Source: Kutzneria sp044547355
GTDB lineage: Bacteria; Actinomycetota; Actinomycetes; Mycobacteriales; Pseudonocardiaceae
Reading direction: 5' to 3'
Assembly: GCF_044547355.1 (NCBI RefSeq)
Contig: NZ_JBIUAG010000022.1
Span: 62,001-126,000, forward strand
DNA length: 64,000 nucleotides
Shown: positions 33,411-40,678 of the stretch, piece after piece
Position numbering within the stretch: the first letter of the stretch is position 1
Layout: every line of letters starts with the position of its first letter
Made by a program: the position numbers and the translations under genes
Notes under the pieces: model-generated
Seen by the model: the letters and a program-made list of their open reading frames with translations, nothing else
What the model was told of the DNA's origin: nothing
Databases searched by the model: none

Positions 33411-34103
33411 GTGACCACCGGACTCGGGTCCCACTTCGTCGCCGTGTTGGAATCGCTCGGCATGGCTTCCCGGCTGCGCCAGGGCCGGCTGGCCGCCCGG
33501 GCCGGGCAGGTGCTCAGCATGTCGTTGTCCACCAGCGTGGTCGTCGCCCAGGTGCAGGACGGCTCCCGCACCCACCGCTGCCGCATCGGCATCAAGGCGT
33601 TCAGCAAGGCCGAGTGGACGGCCGTCGAGAAAGCCCTGGTCTCCCAGGCCCTCTACACCGCCCGCCTGCTGGCCGGCGAGGTCCCGTACGAGATGTTCGC
33701 CGACCTCGGCCTGCGCCTGTTCCCGGACGACATGCGCGAGCTGGCCATGGACTGCACCTGCGACACGTGGGACATGCCCTGCCTGCACCTGGCCGCCGTC
33801 TGCCACCTGCTGGCCGAGATGTTCGACCAGGATCCCTTCCAGGCCCTGGCCTGGCGTGGCCGCGGTCGCGAGGAGCTGTTGTCCCGCCTCGGCGATCTCC
33901 GCCGCGTCGCCCAGGAACCCCAGCCGGTCAAGGGTTTCTGGCGCATGCAGGGGCCGCCGGCCACGTCGGCCGGCCCGGCCGCCGGCGCCCGCCCCGACGC
34001 CGTGCTCGACGAACTGGCTCCCCTGCCCCTGCAACTGCGCGGCGAGCGCGTCGTCGACCTGCTGCGCCCGGCCTACCAAGCCATGGCTCGCGGTGTTCGC
34101 TAG
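33411..34103 (+). CDS. SWIM zinc-finger protein
   Basis: 230 residues from GTG 33411 with GGAGG seven bases upstream. The SWIM motif is in MDCTCDTWDMPCLHLAAVCH (C-x-C ... C-x-H), after a beta-rich domain VVVAQVQDGSRTHRCRIGI. In actinomycetes SWIM proteins are encoded beside SNF2 helicases and are thought to supply nucleic-acid or protein binding; the pair here fits that. Its TAG stop sits in a CTAG shared with the convergent DinB-like gene. Confidence 0.88.
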   Translation: MTTGLGSHFVAVLESLGMASRLRQGRLAARAGQVLSMSLSTSVVVAQVQDGSRTHRCRIGIKAFSKAEWTAVEKALVSQALYTARLLAGEVPYEMFADLGLRLFPDDMRELAMDCTCDTWDMPCLHLAAVCHLLAEMFDQDPFQALAWRGRGREELLSRLGDLRRVAQEPQPVKGFWRMQGPPATSAGPAAGARPDAVLDELAPLPLQLRGERVVDLLRPAYQAMARGVR

Positions 34104-34711
34104 GCCAGCCAGTCCCATTCCGTGACCCGGGTGTGGCCGGGCAGGTCGCCCCGGCCGGTCGCCCAGAGCAGGGTGGCCCAGCGGTCGGTGTCGGTCGGCG
34201 CGTCGGGGAAGAACCGGGTCAGCAGCCGGTCGCAGAGGTCGGCCGGCGGGGTCCAGGCGATGCCGAGGCCTTGGGCGACATCGTCCATGTGCACCAGGGT
34301 TTCGCCGATGGTGATCGCGGCGAAGCCCGCCACGTCGAGCAGGCCGTCGTCGTAGTGCGCGCGGACGGTCGGCGGCGTGGTGCGCACCAGGGAGACCAGG
34401 ATGCCCCCGCACGAATCGACGACCCGCAGCAGGCCGTCCACCCCGGCGGCCCGGTCGGCGAAGATGATCAGGCCCGGACCGCCGGCGCGGTGCCGGTCCC
34501 ACGCGAACGGCACCGTCCGGTCGGTGGCCGGCGTCGCCGGGGCGACCTGCGCGGCGTGGAAGAAGAAGTTGTCGGCGATGTGCTCGACCGTTTCCCAACA
34601 GGTCCAGGCCAGCGGCCCGGCCGTGGCCTCCCAGTCGGCGTCGCGGGCCCCGCCCAGCGTCGCGACGGTCAACCGCACGGTGTCGGCCACATCGGCCGCG
34701 GTGATGGACAT
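34100..34711 (-). CDS. DinB-like/maleylpyruvate isomerase-fold protein
   Basis: 203 residues. The four-helix DinB/MDMPI pattern is recognisable: WTCWETVEHIADNFFFHAAQ with the first metal histidine, and ITIGETLVHMDDVAQGLG with the third. The family includes mycothiol-dependent isomerases and S-transferases using a divalent metal; which reaction applies here is unknown. It is monocistronic and its stop overlaps the SWIM gene stop by four bases. Confidence 0.72.
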   Translation of the reverse strand: MSITAADVADTVRLTVATLGGARDADWEATAGPLAWTCWETVEHIADNFFFHAAQVAPATPATDRTVPFAWDRHRAGGPGLIIFADRAAGVDGLLRVVDSCGGILVSLVRTTPPTVRAHYDDGLLDVAGFAAITIGETLVHMDDVAQGLGIAWTPPADLCDRLLTRFFPDAPTDTDRWATLLWATGRGDLPGHTRVTEWDWLA

Positions 34712-34757
34712 CGGCCGAGCCTAGGCCCCGACCGGCGGCCGCCGACACCGAATTCGG

Positions 34758-35849
34758 TCAGGACACCACTCGGTCCAGCACGGCCCGGAACACGTCACGA
34801 TCCACAGTGGACGGATCGGCGGCCAGCCACTGCCCCAGCTCCGCCACGAACCGGTGCGGACTCATCGGCGGGGCCAGCGCGTCGTCGGGATCGCCGGTGG
34901 TCACCTCGCCGGCCCGGCTCGGGTAGATCAGCACCGCGCCCCGGACCTCGACTTCCGGCAGCAGCTCGGCGAAGGCGTCGATGGAGTCGTCCAGCCGGAC
35001 CGCGCCGCCGCGGAACGGATGGCCGTTGCGCCACATCGCGCCGGTCTCGTCGGCCTCGTAATGCCCGGGCAGCCACAGCTTCGACTCGATGAGCACCAGC
35101 CGATGCCCGCACAGCACGGCGTGGTCCACGTCGGCGAACACCGACTCCGGCAGGCCGAGCCCGTGGAAGATGCGCGCCCCCGGCAGCCGGGTCAGGTACT
35201 TGGCCAGCAGCTCGGCGGTGAGCTTCTCGGCCCGGTCACCCGGCAGGCCGAACGACCGGCTGGCGCCGATCTCCGTCGTGAACGACTGGTGCTCGCGCTT
35301 GGCGGCCAGCAGACCCCGGCCCATCTGAACCAGCGCCACCACGGTGCCGGCCACCAGAACCAGGACGACGGCCAGTAAAAGGGGACTCAGGTTGATCGCC
35401 AACAGGATGGACAGCAACACGATCAGGCTGGCCAGGGCGACCACCACCGGCGCGTGACCGGGGCCGACCTGCGGCACGTAGCGGATCCGCGCGCCGACAT
35501 CCACCCCGGCCCACCAGGGAATGCCCCGGGGATCGATCCGCGGCAGCTTCGGCACGTAGTTCGGGTCGTCGCCGAAATCCCGCCGCGGCGCCGGTCTTCT
35601 CGCGCGCGGGGCGGCGGCCGGCGCCGGCGCCGGCTCGTCGGCGTCGCCGAGGTCGTAGCGGGCGCGTCGGGTCGGATCGGTCAGCGTCTCGTACGCGAGC
35701 TGGAGCATGCGGAACGTGCCGGCCGTGCCGCCGGCGTCGGGGTGCATCACCTTGGCCAGCGCACGATAGGCCGACTTCACCTCGGCGGCGGAAGCGCCGC
35801 GAGACACCCCGAGCAGTTCGTAGTAGTCGACCTCGGCCACGGCGCACAC
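34758..35849 (-). CDS. J-domain membrane protein with C-terminal NERD nuclease-like domain
   Basis: 363 residues from GTG 35849 (GTG 35840 is an alternative). Residues about 8-70 are a J-domain with an intact HPD (KVMHPDAGG), the motif that stimulates Hsp70 ATPase. Two transmembrane helices follow (about 137-180). Residues about 205-340 look like a NERD domain: VFADVDHAVLCGHRLVLIES, giving the D ... E-x-K nuclease-like triad (IESK). This puts an Hsp70 co-chaperone and a predicted nuclease in one membrane protein. Activity is unknown; the catalytic positions look intact. Confidence 0.78.
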   Translation of the reverse strand: MCAVAEVDYYELLGVSRGASAAEVKSAYRALAKVMHPDAGGTAGTFRMLQLAYETLTDPTRRARYDLGDADEPAPAPAAAPRARRPAPRRDFGDDPNYVPKLPRIDPRGIPWWAGVDVGARIRYVPQVGPGHAPVVVALASLIVLLSILLAINLSPLLLAVVLVLVAGTVVALVQMGRGLLAAKREHQSFTTEIGASRSFGLPGDRAEKLTAELLAKYLTRLPGARIFHGLGLPESVFADVDHAVLCGHRLVLIESKLWLPGHYEADETGAMWRNGHPFRGGAVRLDDSIDAFAELLPEVEVRGAVLIYPSRAGEVTTGDPDDALAPPMSPHRFVAELGQWLAADPSTVDRDVFRAVLDRVVS

Positions 35850-35922
35850 CCTAGTGCAGCCCCGGAAATGTTGATCATGCAGGTTTCAGGCCAGGTTCAG
35901 CCTGGTGGCCCACAGTGGGCTC

Positions 35923-36351
35923 ATGACCCGCAGAACCAGGATCGTGCTCATCACCGGCGCGGCCGTCGCCGCCCTCGTCGCCAGCGGCGGCGTCGCCTAC
36001 GCCGTGAGCGCTCCCACCACCACCACCACTCCGACCGCCGCCCAGCCCTCCACCGCCAAGCACCACCGCGCCCTGCTCGGCCGTGTCTCCCACGGCGAGG
36101 TCACCTTGCGCGGCAAGAACCACCGCGTCGTCGACGTCCAGCGCGGCCAGGTCCAGTCGGTCAGCCCCACCTCGCTCACCGTCAAGAGCGACGACGGCTT
36201 CACCGCCACCTACACTGTCGACGCCGACACCAAGATCCGCAAGGCCGGCAAGGCATCCGCCATCACCGACGTCCACAACGGCGACACCGTCGCGGTCGTC
36301 GCGACCAAGAGCAACGGCGCCGACACCGCCACCCGCGTCGCCGAGCGGTGA
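35923..36351 (+). CDS. Secreted DUF5666-like protein
   Basis: 142 residues from ATG 35923 (a GTG at 35905 is possible). Signal peptide or anchor about 1-28 (IVLITGAAVAALVASGGVAYA), a Thr-rich linker, then a beta domain with VDVQRGQVQSVSPTSLTVKS and YTVDADTKIRKAGKAS, the repeated OB-like pattern of DUF5666. It is probably extracytoplasmic. Function unknown. Confidence 0.75.
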   Translation: MTRRTRIVLITGAAVAALVASGGVAYAVSAPTTTTTPTAAQPSTAKHHRALLGRVSHGEVTLRGKNHRVVDVQRGQVQSVSPTSLTVKSDDGFTATYTVDADTKIRKAGKASAITDVHNGDTVAVVATKSNGADTATRVAER

Positions 36352-36370
36352 CGGCGAGGAACCTGGCGGC

Positions 36371-36856
36371 TCAGACCTGGGTCGCCAGGACCTCGTCGCA
36401 GAACTCCAGGCAGCGGTCGCAGATGCGCGCTCCCGCGGCCTCGGCCAGCCAGCCGTCCTCGGCGGCCGGGCGGTCGCAGAACGAGCAGTCACCGGCGGCG
36501 GAGACCGGCGGCGGCTCGGCGCGGAACCGGCGCACACAGCCGTCGCAGACGAAGACCCCGGGGCCGGCGATGAGCCGCTCGACCTCGTCGGCGGTCGCGC
36601 CGCAGAACGAGCAGTCGCCGACCTTCAGCCGCGGCTTCCACCCCTCGGTGCCGCCGGCCTCGTCGATCATCTGGTGCACCCGCTGGTGGCTGATGTCCAG
36701 CGCCTCGGCGATCTCCCGCAGGGAGGCCCCGGCCAGGTGCAGCCGACGCACCGCGTGGTGGTAGTCGGCCTTGGCGAGTTCGGTGCGCTCCTGCGCCTCG
36801 GCCCACTGGTCGGCGGCCGCGCGGGCGTCCCGCAACAGGTCCCGGTCTACCGGCAT
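36371..36856 (-). CDS. ClpX-type zinc-finger protein with helix-turn-helix
   Basis: 161 residues from ATG 36856; a longer version from 36898 would read through the palindrome and is less likely. An N-terminal helix is followed by a helix-turn-helix (ASLREIAEALDISHQRVHQM), then two C4 zinc modules like the ClpX zinc-binding domain: CSFCGATADEV ... CDGC and CSFCDRPAAED ... CDRC. The ClpX zinc domain binds substrates and adaptors, so this looks like a DNA-binding protein with protein-docking fingers. Divergent from the DUF3995 gene. Confidence 0.78.
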   Translation of the reverse strand: MPVDRDLLRDARAAADQWAEAQERTELAKADYHHAVRRLHLAGASLREIAEALDISHQRVHQMIDEAGGTEGWKPRLKVGDCSFCGATADEVERLIAGPGVFVCDGCVRRFRAEPPPVSAAGDCSFCDRPAAEDGWLAEAAGARICDRCLEFCDEVLATQV

Positions 36857-36869
36857 CTGTCTACCGTAC

Positions 36870-36892
36870 CTAGACAACTCGAACTCGTCTAG
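36870..36892. promoter_or_regulatory. Palindrome in the ClpX-zinc-finger/DUF3995 divergent promoter
   Basis: CTAGAC (36870-36875) and GTCTAG (36887-36892) form a perfect inverted repeat 11 bases apart. The outer half overlaps TAGCAT (36890-36895), a plausible -10 eight bases before the DUF3995 ATG, and the minus-strand TAGGTA is similarly placed for the zinc-finger gene. Both transcripts would be nearly leaderless. Confidence 0.5.
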
Positions 36893-36903
36893 CATCACTG
36901 GAC

Positions 36904-37368
36904 ATGTGGGGGAAGATCGCGGCGTGCTGGTGCGCGCTGTTCGCGGCGCTGCACGTCTACTGGGCCCTCGGCGGAGGCCTCGGGCTGGCCGCCTCGGCCG
37001 GCCCGGACCTCGCGGCGCGTCGCCCGCTCTGGTTCGTCCTGTTCGGACTGTGGGGCGTGGCCCTGCTGCTGGGCGCCGGCGCGGCGTTCTGCCTGCTCCG
37101 GCACCCGTGGCAGCGGGTCGGTCAGTTCGTCGGGGCCATCCTGTTCGCCCGGGGCCTGGTGATCGAGGTCCTGCTGCTGACCGGGATCGCCGAGGTCAGC
37201 GCCGAGGAGCGGTTCTGGAGCCTGGTGCTGTGGAATCCGTGGTTCGCCCTCGGCGGCGTGCTGTGGCTGCTGGCGTTCAACCGATCCCCCCGACGGCGTC
37301 GGCGAGCGCGAGCAGCCGGCGGGCGTCGTCGACGTGCAGGTTCTCGATCATCCGCCCATCCACGGTGA
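36904..37368 (+). CDS. DUF3995 family membrane protein
   Basis: 154 residues with four predicted transmembrane helices (about 1-20, 38-62, 70-98, 108-126), beginning CWCALFAALHVYWALGGG, the DUF3995 pattern. Function unknown. After NRSP (residue about 127) the tail is an arginine-rich RRRRRARAAGGRRRRAG that runs 92 bases into the antisense of the CoA-ester lyase gene. The family normally stops near that point, so the tail may be a run-on after loss of the original stop codon. Confidence 0.75.
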   Translation: MWGKIAACWCALFAALHVYWALGGGLGLAASAGPDLAARRPLWFVLFGLWGVALLLGAGAAFCLLRHPWQRVGQFVGAILFARGLVIEVLLLTGIAEVSAEERFWSLVLWNPWFALGGVLWLLAFNRSPRRRRRARAAGGRRRRAGSRSSAHPR

Positions 37369-38146
37369 CCACGCCGTCGCCGCGCGCGGTGGCCTCCTCG
37401 AACGCGGCGATGATCCGGCGGGACCGCTCGACCTCGGCCTCGGACGGCGCGAAGGCCCGGTTGCACGGCTCCAGCTGGCCCGGGTGGATCAGCGTCTTGC
37501 CGTCGAAGCCGAACTCGCGGCCCTGCCGGCATTCCGCCGCGAACCCGTCGAGATCCCGCACGTCGTTGTAGACGCCGTCGAGGATCTGCTTGCCGTACGC
37601 CCGCGCGGCCAGCAACACCAGCGACAGGCTGGTCAGCAGCGGGGCCCGCCCGGGCACGTGCTGGGCCTGCAACTCCTTGGCCAGGTCGTTGGTGCCCATG
37701 ACCAACACGGTCAGCCGGCTGCTGGCGGCGGCGATCTCCTTGGCGTGCAGGATGGCCACCGGCGACTCCACCATCGCCCAGATCTTCGTGCGGTCCGGCG
37801 CTCCTGCCTGCTCCAGCAGGCGTTCCACGACATGCACGTCCGCGGCGGAGTTGACCTTCGGCACCACCACGGCGTCCGGGCCCACCTTGGCGGCGGCGCG
37901 CACATCCTCGTCGTGCCAAGGAGTGTCGCAGCCGTTGACCCGGATCGTCAGCTCGCGGTGGCCGTACTCGCCGGAGGCGACCGCGGCGCAGACCCGCTCG
38001 CGGGCCGCGGGCTTGGCGTCCGGCGCGACCGCGTCCTCCAGATCCAGGATCAGCGCGTCGGCCGCCAGCGTCTTGGCCTTCTCCAGGGCACGCTCGTTGG
38101 CGCCCGGCATGTAGAGCGCCGACCGGCGCGGTCGCAGGTCACTCAC
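37277..38146 (-). CDS. HpcH/HpaI-type CoA-ester lyase (CitE-like)
   Basis: 289 residues from GTG 38146 with GGAGG upstream, overlapping the previous gene by eight bases. TIM-barrel CitE features: RSALYMPGANERALEKA, the metal-site motif LILDLEDAVAP, VNGCDTPWHDED, KIWAMVESP with the metal-binding Glu, and GKTLIHPGQ. Such enzymes cleave or form malyl-, citramalyl- or related CoA esters. It is the third gene of an operon with a lyase paralogue and an HTH-citrate synthase. Confidence 0.87.
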   Translation of the reverse strand: MSDLRPRRSALYMPGANERALEKAKTLAADALILDLEDAVAPDAKPAARERVCAAVASGEYGHRELTIRVNGCDTPWHDEDVRAAAKVGPDAVVVPKVNSAADVHVVERLLEQAGAPDRTKIWAMVESPVAILHAKEIAAASSRLTVLVMGTNDLAKELQAQHVPGRAPLLTSLSLVLLAARAYGKQILDGVYNDVRDLDGFAAECRQGREFGFDGKTLIHPGQLEPCNRAFAPSEAEVERSRRIIAAFEEATARGDGVVTVDGRMIENLHVDDARRLLALADAVGGIG

Positions 38147-39200
38147 TGGTCGCCTCCGCATACGCCTTGGCCAGCTCGGGATCGCGCTCCGCCAGCGCGT
38201 CGGCCAGCTCCGCCACCACGCGGCACTGCTTGACGGTGGCGTCGTCCTGCATCTTGCCGTCGATCATGACCGCGCCGGTGCCGTCGCCCATCGCGGCGAT
38301 CACCTTGCGGGCCCACGCCACCTCGTCCGGCGACGGCGAGAACACCCGGCGGGCGATGTCGATCTGCACCGGGTGCAGGCTCCACGCGCCGACGCAGCCG
38401 AGCAGGAAGGCGTTGCGGAACTGGTCCTCGCAGGCGACCACGTCGCGGATGTCGCCGAACGGCCCGTAGTACGGCAGGATCCCGTGCGCCGCGCAGGCGT
38501 CCACCATGCGGGCGACCGTGTAGTGCCAGAGGTCCTGCTGGTAGGTCTGCCGGCCGCTGTCGAGGTCGTCGCCCACCGGATCCGTGCGCACCAGGTAGCC
38601 GGGGTGGCCGCCGCCGACCCGGGTGGTCTTCATCCGACGGCTCGCCGCCAGGTCGGCCGGGCCCAGCGACAGGCCCTGCATGCGGGGGCTCGCGCCGGCG
38701 ATCTCCTCCACGTTGGCGACGCCGCGGGCCGTCTCCAGGATGGCGTGCACCAGGATCGGCCTGGTCAGGCCGGCCTTGGCCTCCAACTGGGCGAGCAGCC
38801 GGTCCACGTAGTGGATGTCCTCGGCGCCCTCCACCTTCGGCACCATGATCACGTCCAGCTTGTCGCCGATCTCGGTGACAAGCGTGAGCAGGTCGTCCAG
38901 GCCCCACGGCGAGTCCAGGCTGTTGACCCGGGTCCACAGCTGCGTCCGCCCGAAGTCGGTGGCCTTGGCGATGGCGACCAGGCCGGCGCGGGAGGCCTCC
39001 TTGCGGTCGGCCCGGACCGCGTCCTCCAGGTTGCCGAGCAGCACGTCCACCTTGGACGCGATGTCCGGCGCCTTGGCGGCCATCTTCTCGTTGCCGGGGT
39101 CGAAGAAGTGGATCATCCGGGACGGCCGGAACGGGATCTCCCGCAGCGGCTGCGGCGCGCCGACCGCGAGCGGCCGGAAGAAGTCCTTGGCGGAACGCAT
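38139..39200 (-). CDS. Malyl-CoA/beta-methylmalyl-CoA lyase-like protein
   Basis: 353 residues, longer than CitE and like the Mcl-type CoA-ester lyases. Seen: SRMIHFFDPGNEKMAAKAPD, VLLGNLEDAVRADRKEASR with the metal-binding E/D, IMVPKVEGAEDIHYVDRL, ILVHAILETARGVANVEEIA, and HPVQIDIARRVFSP. Mcl enzymes interconvert malyl-CoA with acetyl-CoA and glyoxylate. The gene lies six bases after the HTH-citrate synthase stop and overlaps the second lyase, so the three proteins probably act in one acyl-CoA/C4-C6 acid pathway. Confidence 0.85.
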   Translation of the reverse strand: MRSAKDFFRPLAVGAPQPLREIPFRPSRMIHFFDPGNEKMAAKAPDIASKVDVLLGNLEDAVRADRKEASRAGLVAIAKATDFGRTQLWTRVNSLDSPWGLDDLLTLVTEIGDKLDVIMVPKVEGAEDIHYVDRLLAQLEAKAGLTRPILVHAILETARGVANVEEIAGASPRMQGLSLGPADLAASRRMKTTRVGGGHPGYLVRTDPVGDDLDSGRQTYQQDLWHYTVARMVDACAAHGILPYYGPFGDIRDVVACEDQFRNAFLLGCVGAWSLHPVQIDIARRVFSPSPDEVAWARKVIAAMGDGTGAVMIDGKMQDDATVKQCRVVAELADALAERDPELAKAYAEATSE

Positions 39201-39206
39201 GGCCGA

Positions 39207-40586
39207 TCATCGCTCCGGACGGTCGCCGGTGTACACGCCGAGTGGTCGAAACCTCAGTCCCGGTTCCCGGTACTCCTCGATCGCGTGGGCCAGCCAGCCG
39301 GCCGTGCGGGCCAGCGCGAAGATCGTCTCCCCGGCGTCCGGCCGCAGGCCGTAGACGTGCATCAGCGCGGCCAACGCCAGGTCCACGTTCGGGAACGAGT
39401 CCGCCGCGACGATCACCATGTCCACCGTCGGCATCACCTTCGCCGCGTCCGGATGCGCCCGCATCAACCCCAGCAGCACGTCCGCCCTCGGGTCGTGCTC
39501 CCGGTAGATCTTGTGCCCGAAGCCCGGAATGCCGCCCGCCCGCTGCCTCTCCGCGACCGCCCGCAGCGGGTTGTCCATCGCCTCCGCCAGGAACCGATAG
39601 GCCAGCGTGCTCTGCACCCCGTGATACCGACCGTCCACCGCCCCCAGCCCCGCCGACACCACCGCATACGGGTGGGCCCGGGCACTCGCCGCCACCCTCG
39701 CCGCCACCGTCGAAGCCGCCAGGTCGTGGTCGGCGAGAAGCACCAGGGCGATGTTCAGCAACCCGATGTCGACCGGCCGCCCACCCAGCTTCCCGGCCAG
39801 CCGCTGGGTGACCAGCGCAAGCCCGTCGCCCCCATGGCCGCCTCCTCGACGATCGCCCTCTCCGCCGTCGCTCTCCCCACCGGCCGCCCCGCTCCCGATA
39901 ACCCCAGCCTCGCCGACCATCGCGGCTCCACCAGCAGCTCCGATTCCGCCAGTCAGGCCGCGCTCAGCGCCGCGCCCATTCCCATCGGTCGTTCCGTTGT
40001 GGCCGACCATGCCGATCCCGCCGGTCGGGCCGCCGGGGAGCGCGTCGGCCAGCACACTGATCAACTTCTGGCCGACGCGGACGACGGCCGGGGTGGACAG
40101 GTCGAAGCGGAGCGGATCGACGGCGCCGAGAACCGCGACGGCCACCCTCATCGCGTCGATGGTCCCGGTTTCCGCCGGCAGGGCGGCCAGCGCCGTGCGG
40201 ACGGTGTCGACGAGACCGCCGTAGTGGGGGAAAACGCGGTTCTTGTCGAGTTCGCCGGTCCAGAGCAGTCCGGCGACGGCCTCGAAGCTGGCGGTCAGCG
40301 CGAGTTCGCCGACACTGACGCCGCGGTAGAACAGCAGGTCGTCGTCGAGCAGGGTGAGTTCGGTGCGGATCCGCTCGACGGCCCCGGAGGGCTGCCGGCC
40401 GTCGCGGCCGTTGGCGAGGAACTCGTCGATCTCGTCCTGCGCGAAGAAGCTGCCGCGGTGGCCGGGCCGCCGGGTGCTGCGCAGCATGCCTCGGCTGGCG
40501 TAGGCGTAGACGGTCGCCGGCTTCACGCCCAACCGGCGCGCGACCTCGGCGGTGGTCAGGTAACGCTCGTCACTCCCGCTCGCCAC
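39207..40586 (-). CDS. Citrate synthase fused to an N-terminal helix-turn-helix, with Gly-rich insertion
   Basis: 459 residues from GTG 40586 with GAGGAG upstream. Residues about 9-55 are a MerR/excisionase-type DNA-binding domain (YLTTAEVARRLGVKPATVYA). Residues 70-455 are a citrate synthase fold with catalytic histidines in RYHGVQS and GFGHKIYREHDPRA and the Asp in FPNVDLALA. Between about 184 and 254 lies an inserted Gly/Ala-rich low-complexity stretch (IGMVGHNGTTDGNGRGAERG and onward). It may be both enzyme and regulator, possibly controlling its own divergent promoter. Confidence 0.85.
   Translation of the reverse strand: MASGSDERYLTTAEVARRLGVKPATVYAYASRGMLRSTRRPGHRGSFFAQDEIDEFLANGRDGRQPSGAVERIRTELTLLDDDLLFYRGVSVGELALTASFEAVAGLLWTGELDKNRVFPHYGGLVDTVRTALAALPAETGTIDAMRVAVAVLGAVDPLRFDLSTPAVVRVGQKLISVLADALPGGPTGGIGMVGHNGTTDGNGRGAERGLTGGIGAAGGAAMVGEAGVIGSGAAGGESDGGEGDRRGGGHGGDGLALVTQRLAGKLGGRPVDIGLLNIALVLLADHDLAASTVAARVAASARAHPYAVVSAGLGAVDGRYHGVQSTLAYRFLAEAMDNPLRAVAERQRAGGIPGFGHKIYREHDPRADVLLGLMRAHPDAAKVMPTVDMVIVAADSFPNVDLALAALMHVYGLRPDAGETIFALARTAGWLAHAIEEYREPGLRFRPLGVYTGDRPER
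39825..40037 (-). repeat. Low-complexity Gly-rich insertion within citrate synthase
   Basis: About 71 codons, rich in Gly, Ala and charged residues, interrupt the large domain between ISVLADALP and LALVTQRLAGKLGG. Gly-Gly and Ala-Gly motifs recur irregularly. The reading frame is kept, so it is an in-frame expansion rather than a disruption. Confidence 0.6.
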
Positions 40587-40624
40587 GACCAGCGACTCCT
40601 CGACTCATCTTGACTGTATCAACA

Positions 40625-40645
40625 TTGACAATAGTTGATTGTCAA
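40625..40645. promoter_or_regulatory. Perfect inverted repeat between the two citrate synthase genes
   Basis: TTGACAAT (40625-40632) and ATTGTCAA (40638-40645), perfect 8-base arms with a 5-base centre; a second overlapping repeat ATCAAC/GTTGAT spans 40618-40639. It lies in the 92-base divergent gap and is conspicuously AT-rich for this genome. A dimeric regulator, possibly the HTH-citrate synthase, is the likely ligand. Confidence 0.6.
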
Positions 40646-40678
40646 ATCGACAGTGGACCAGTCGAGATGGAGGTTGTC

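Noticed and set aside
38143..39210. Alternative frame of about 355 residues over the malyl-CoA lyase-like gene
   Set aside because: Arg/Gly/Pro-rich shadow in another frame of the same strand; the annotated frame has clear lyase motifs.
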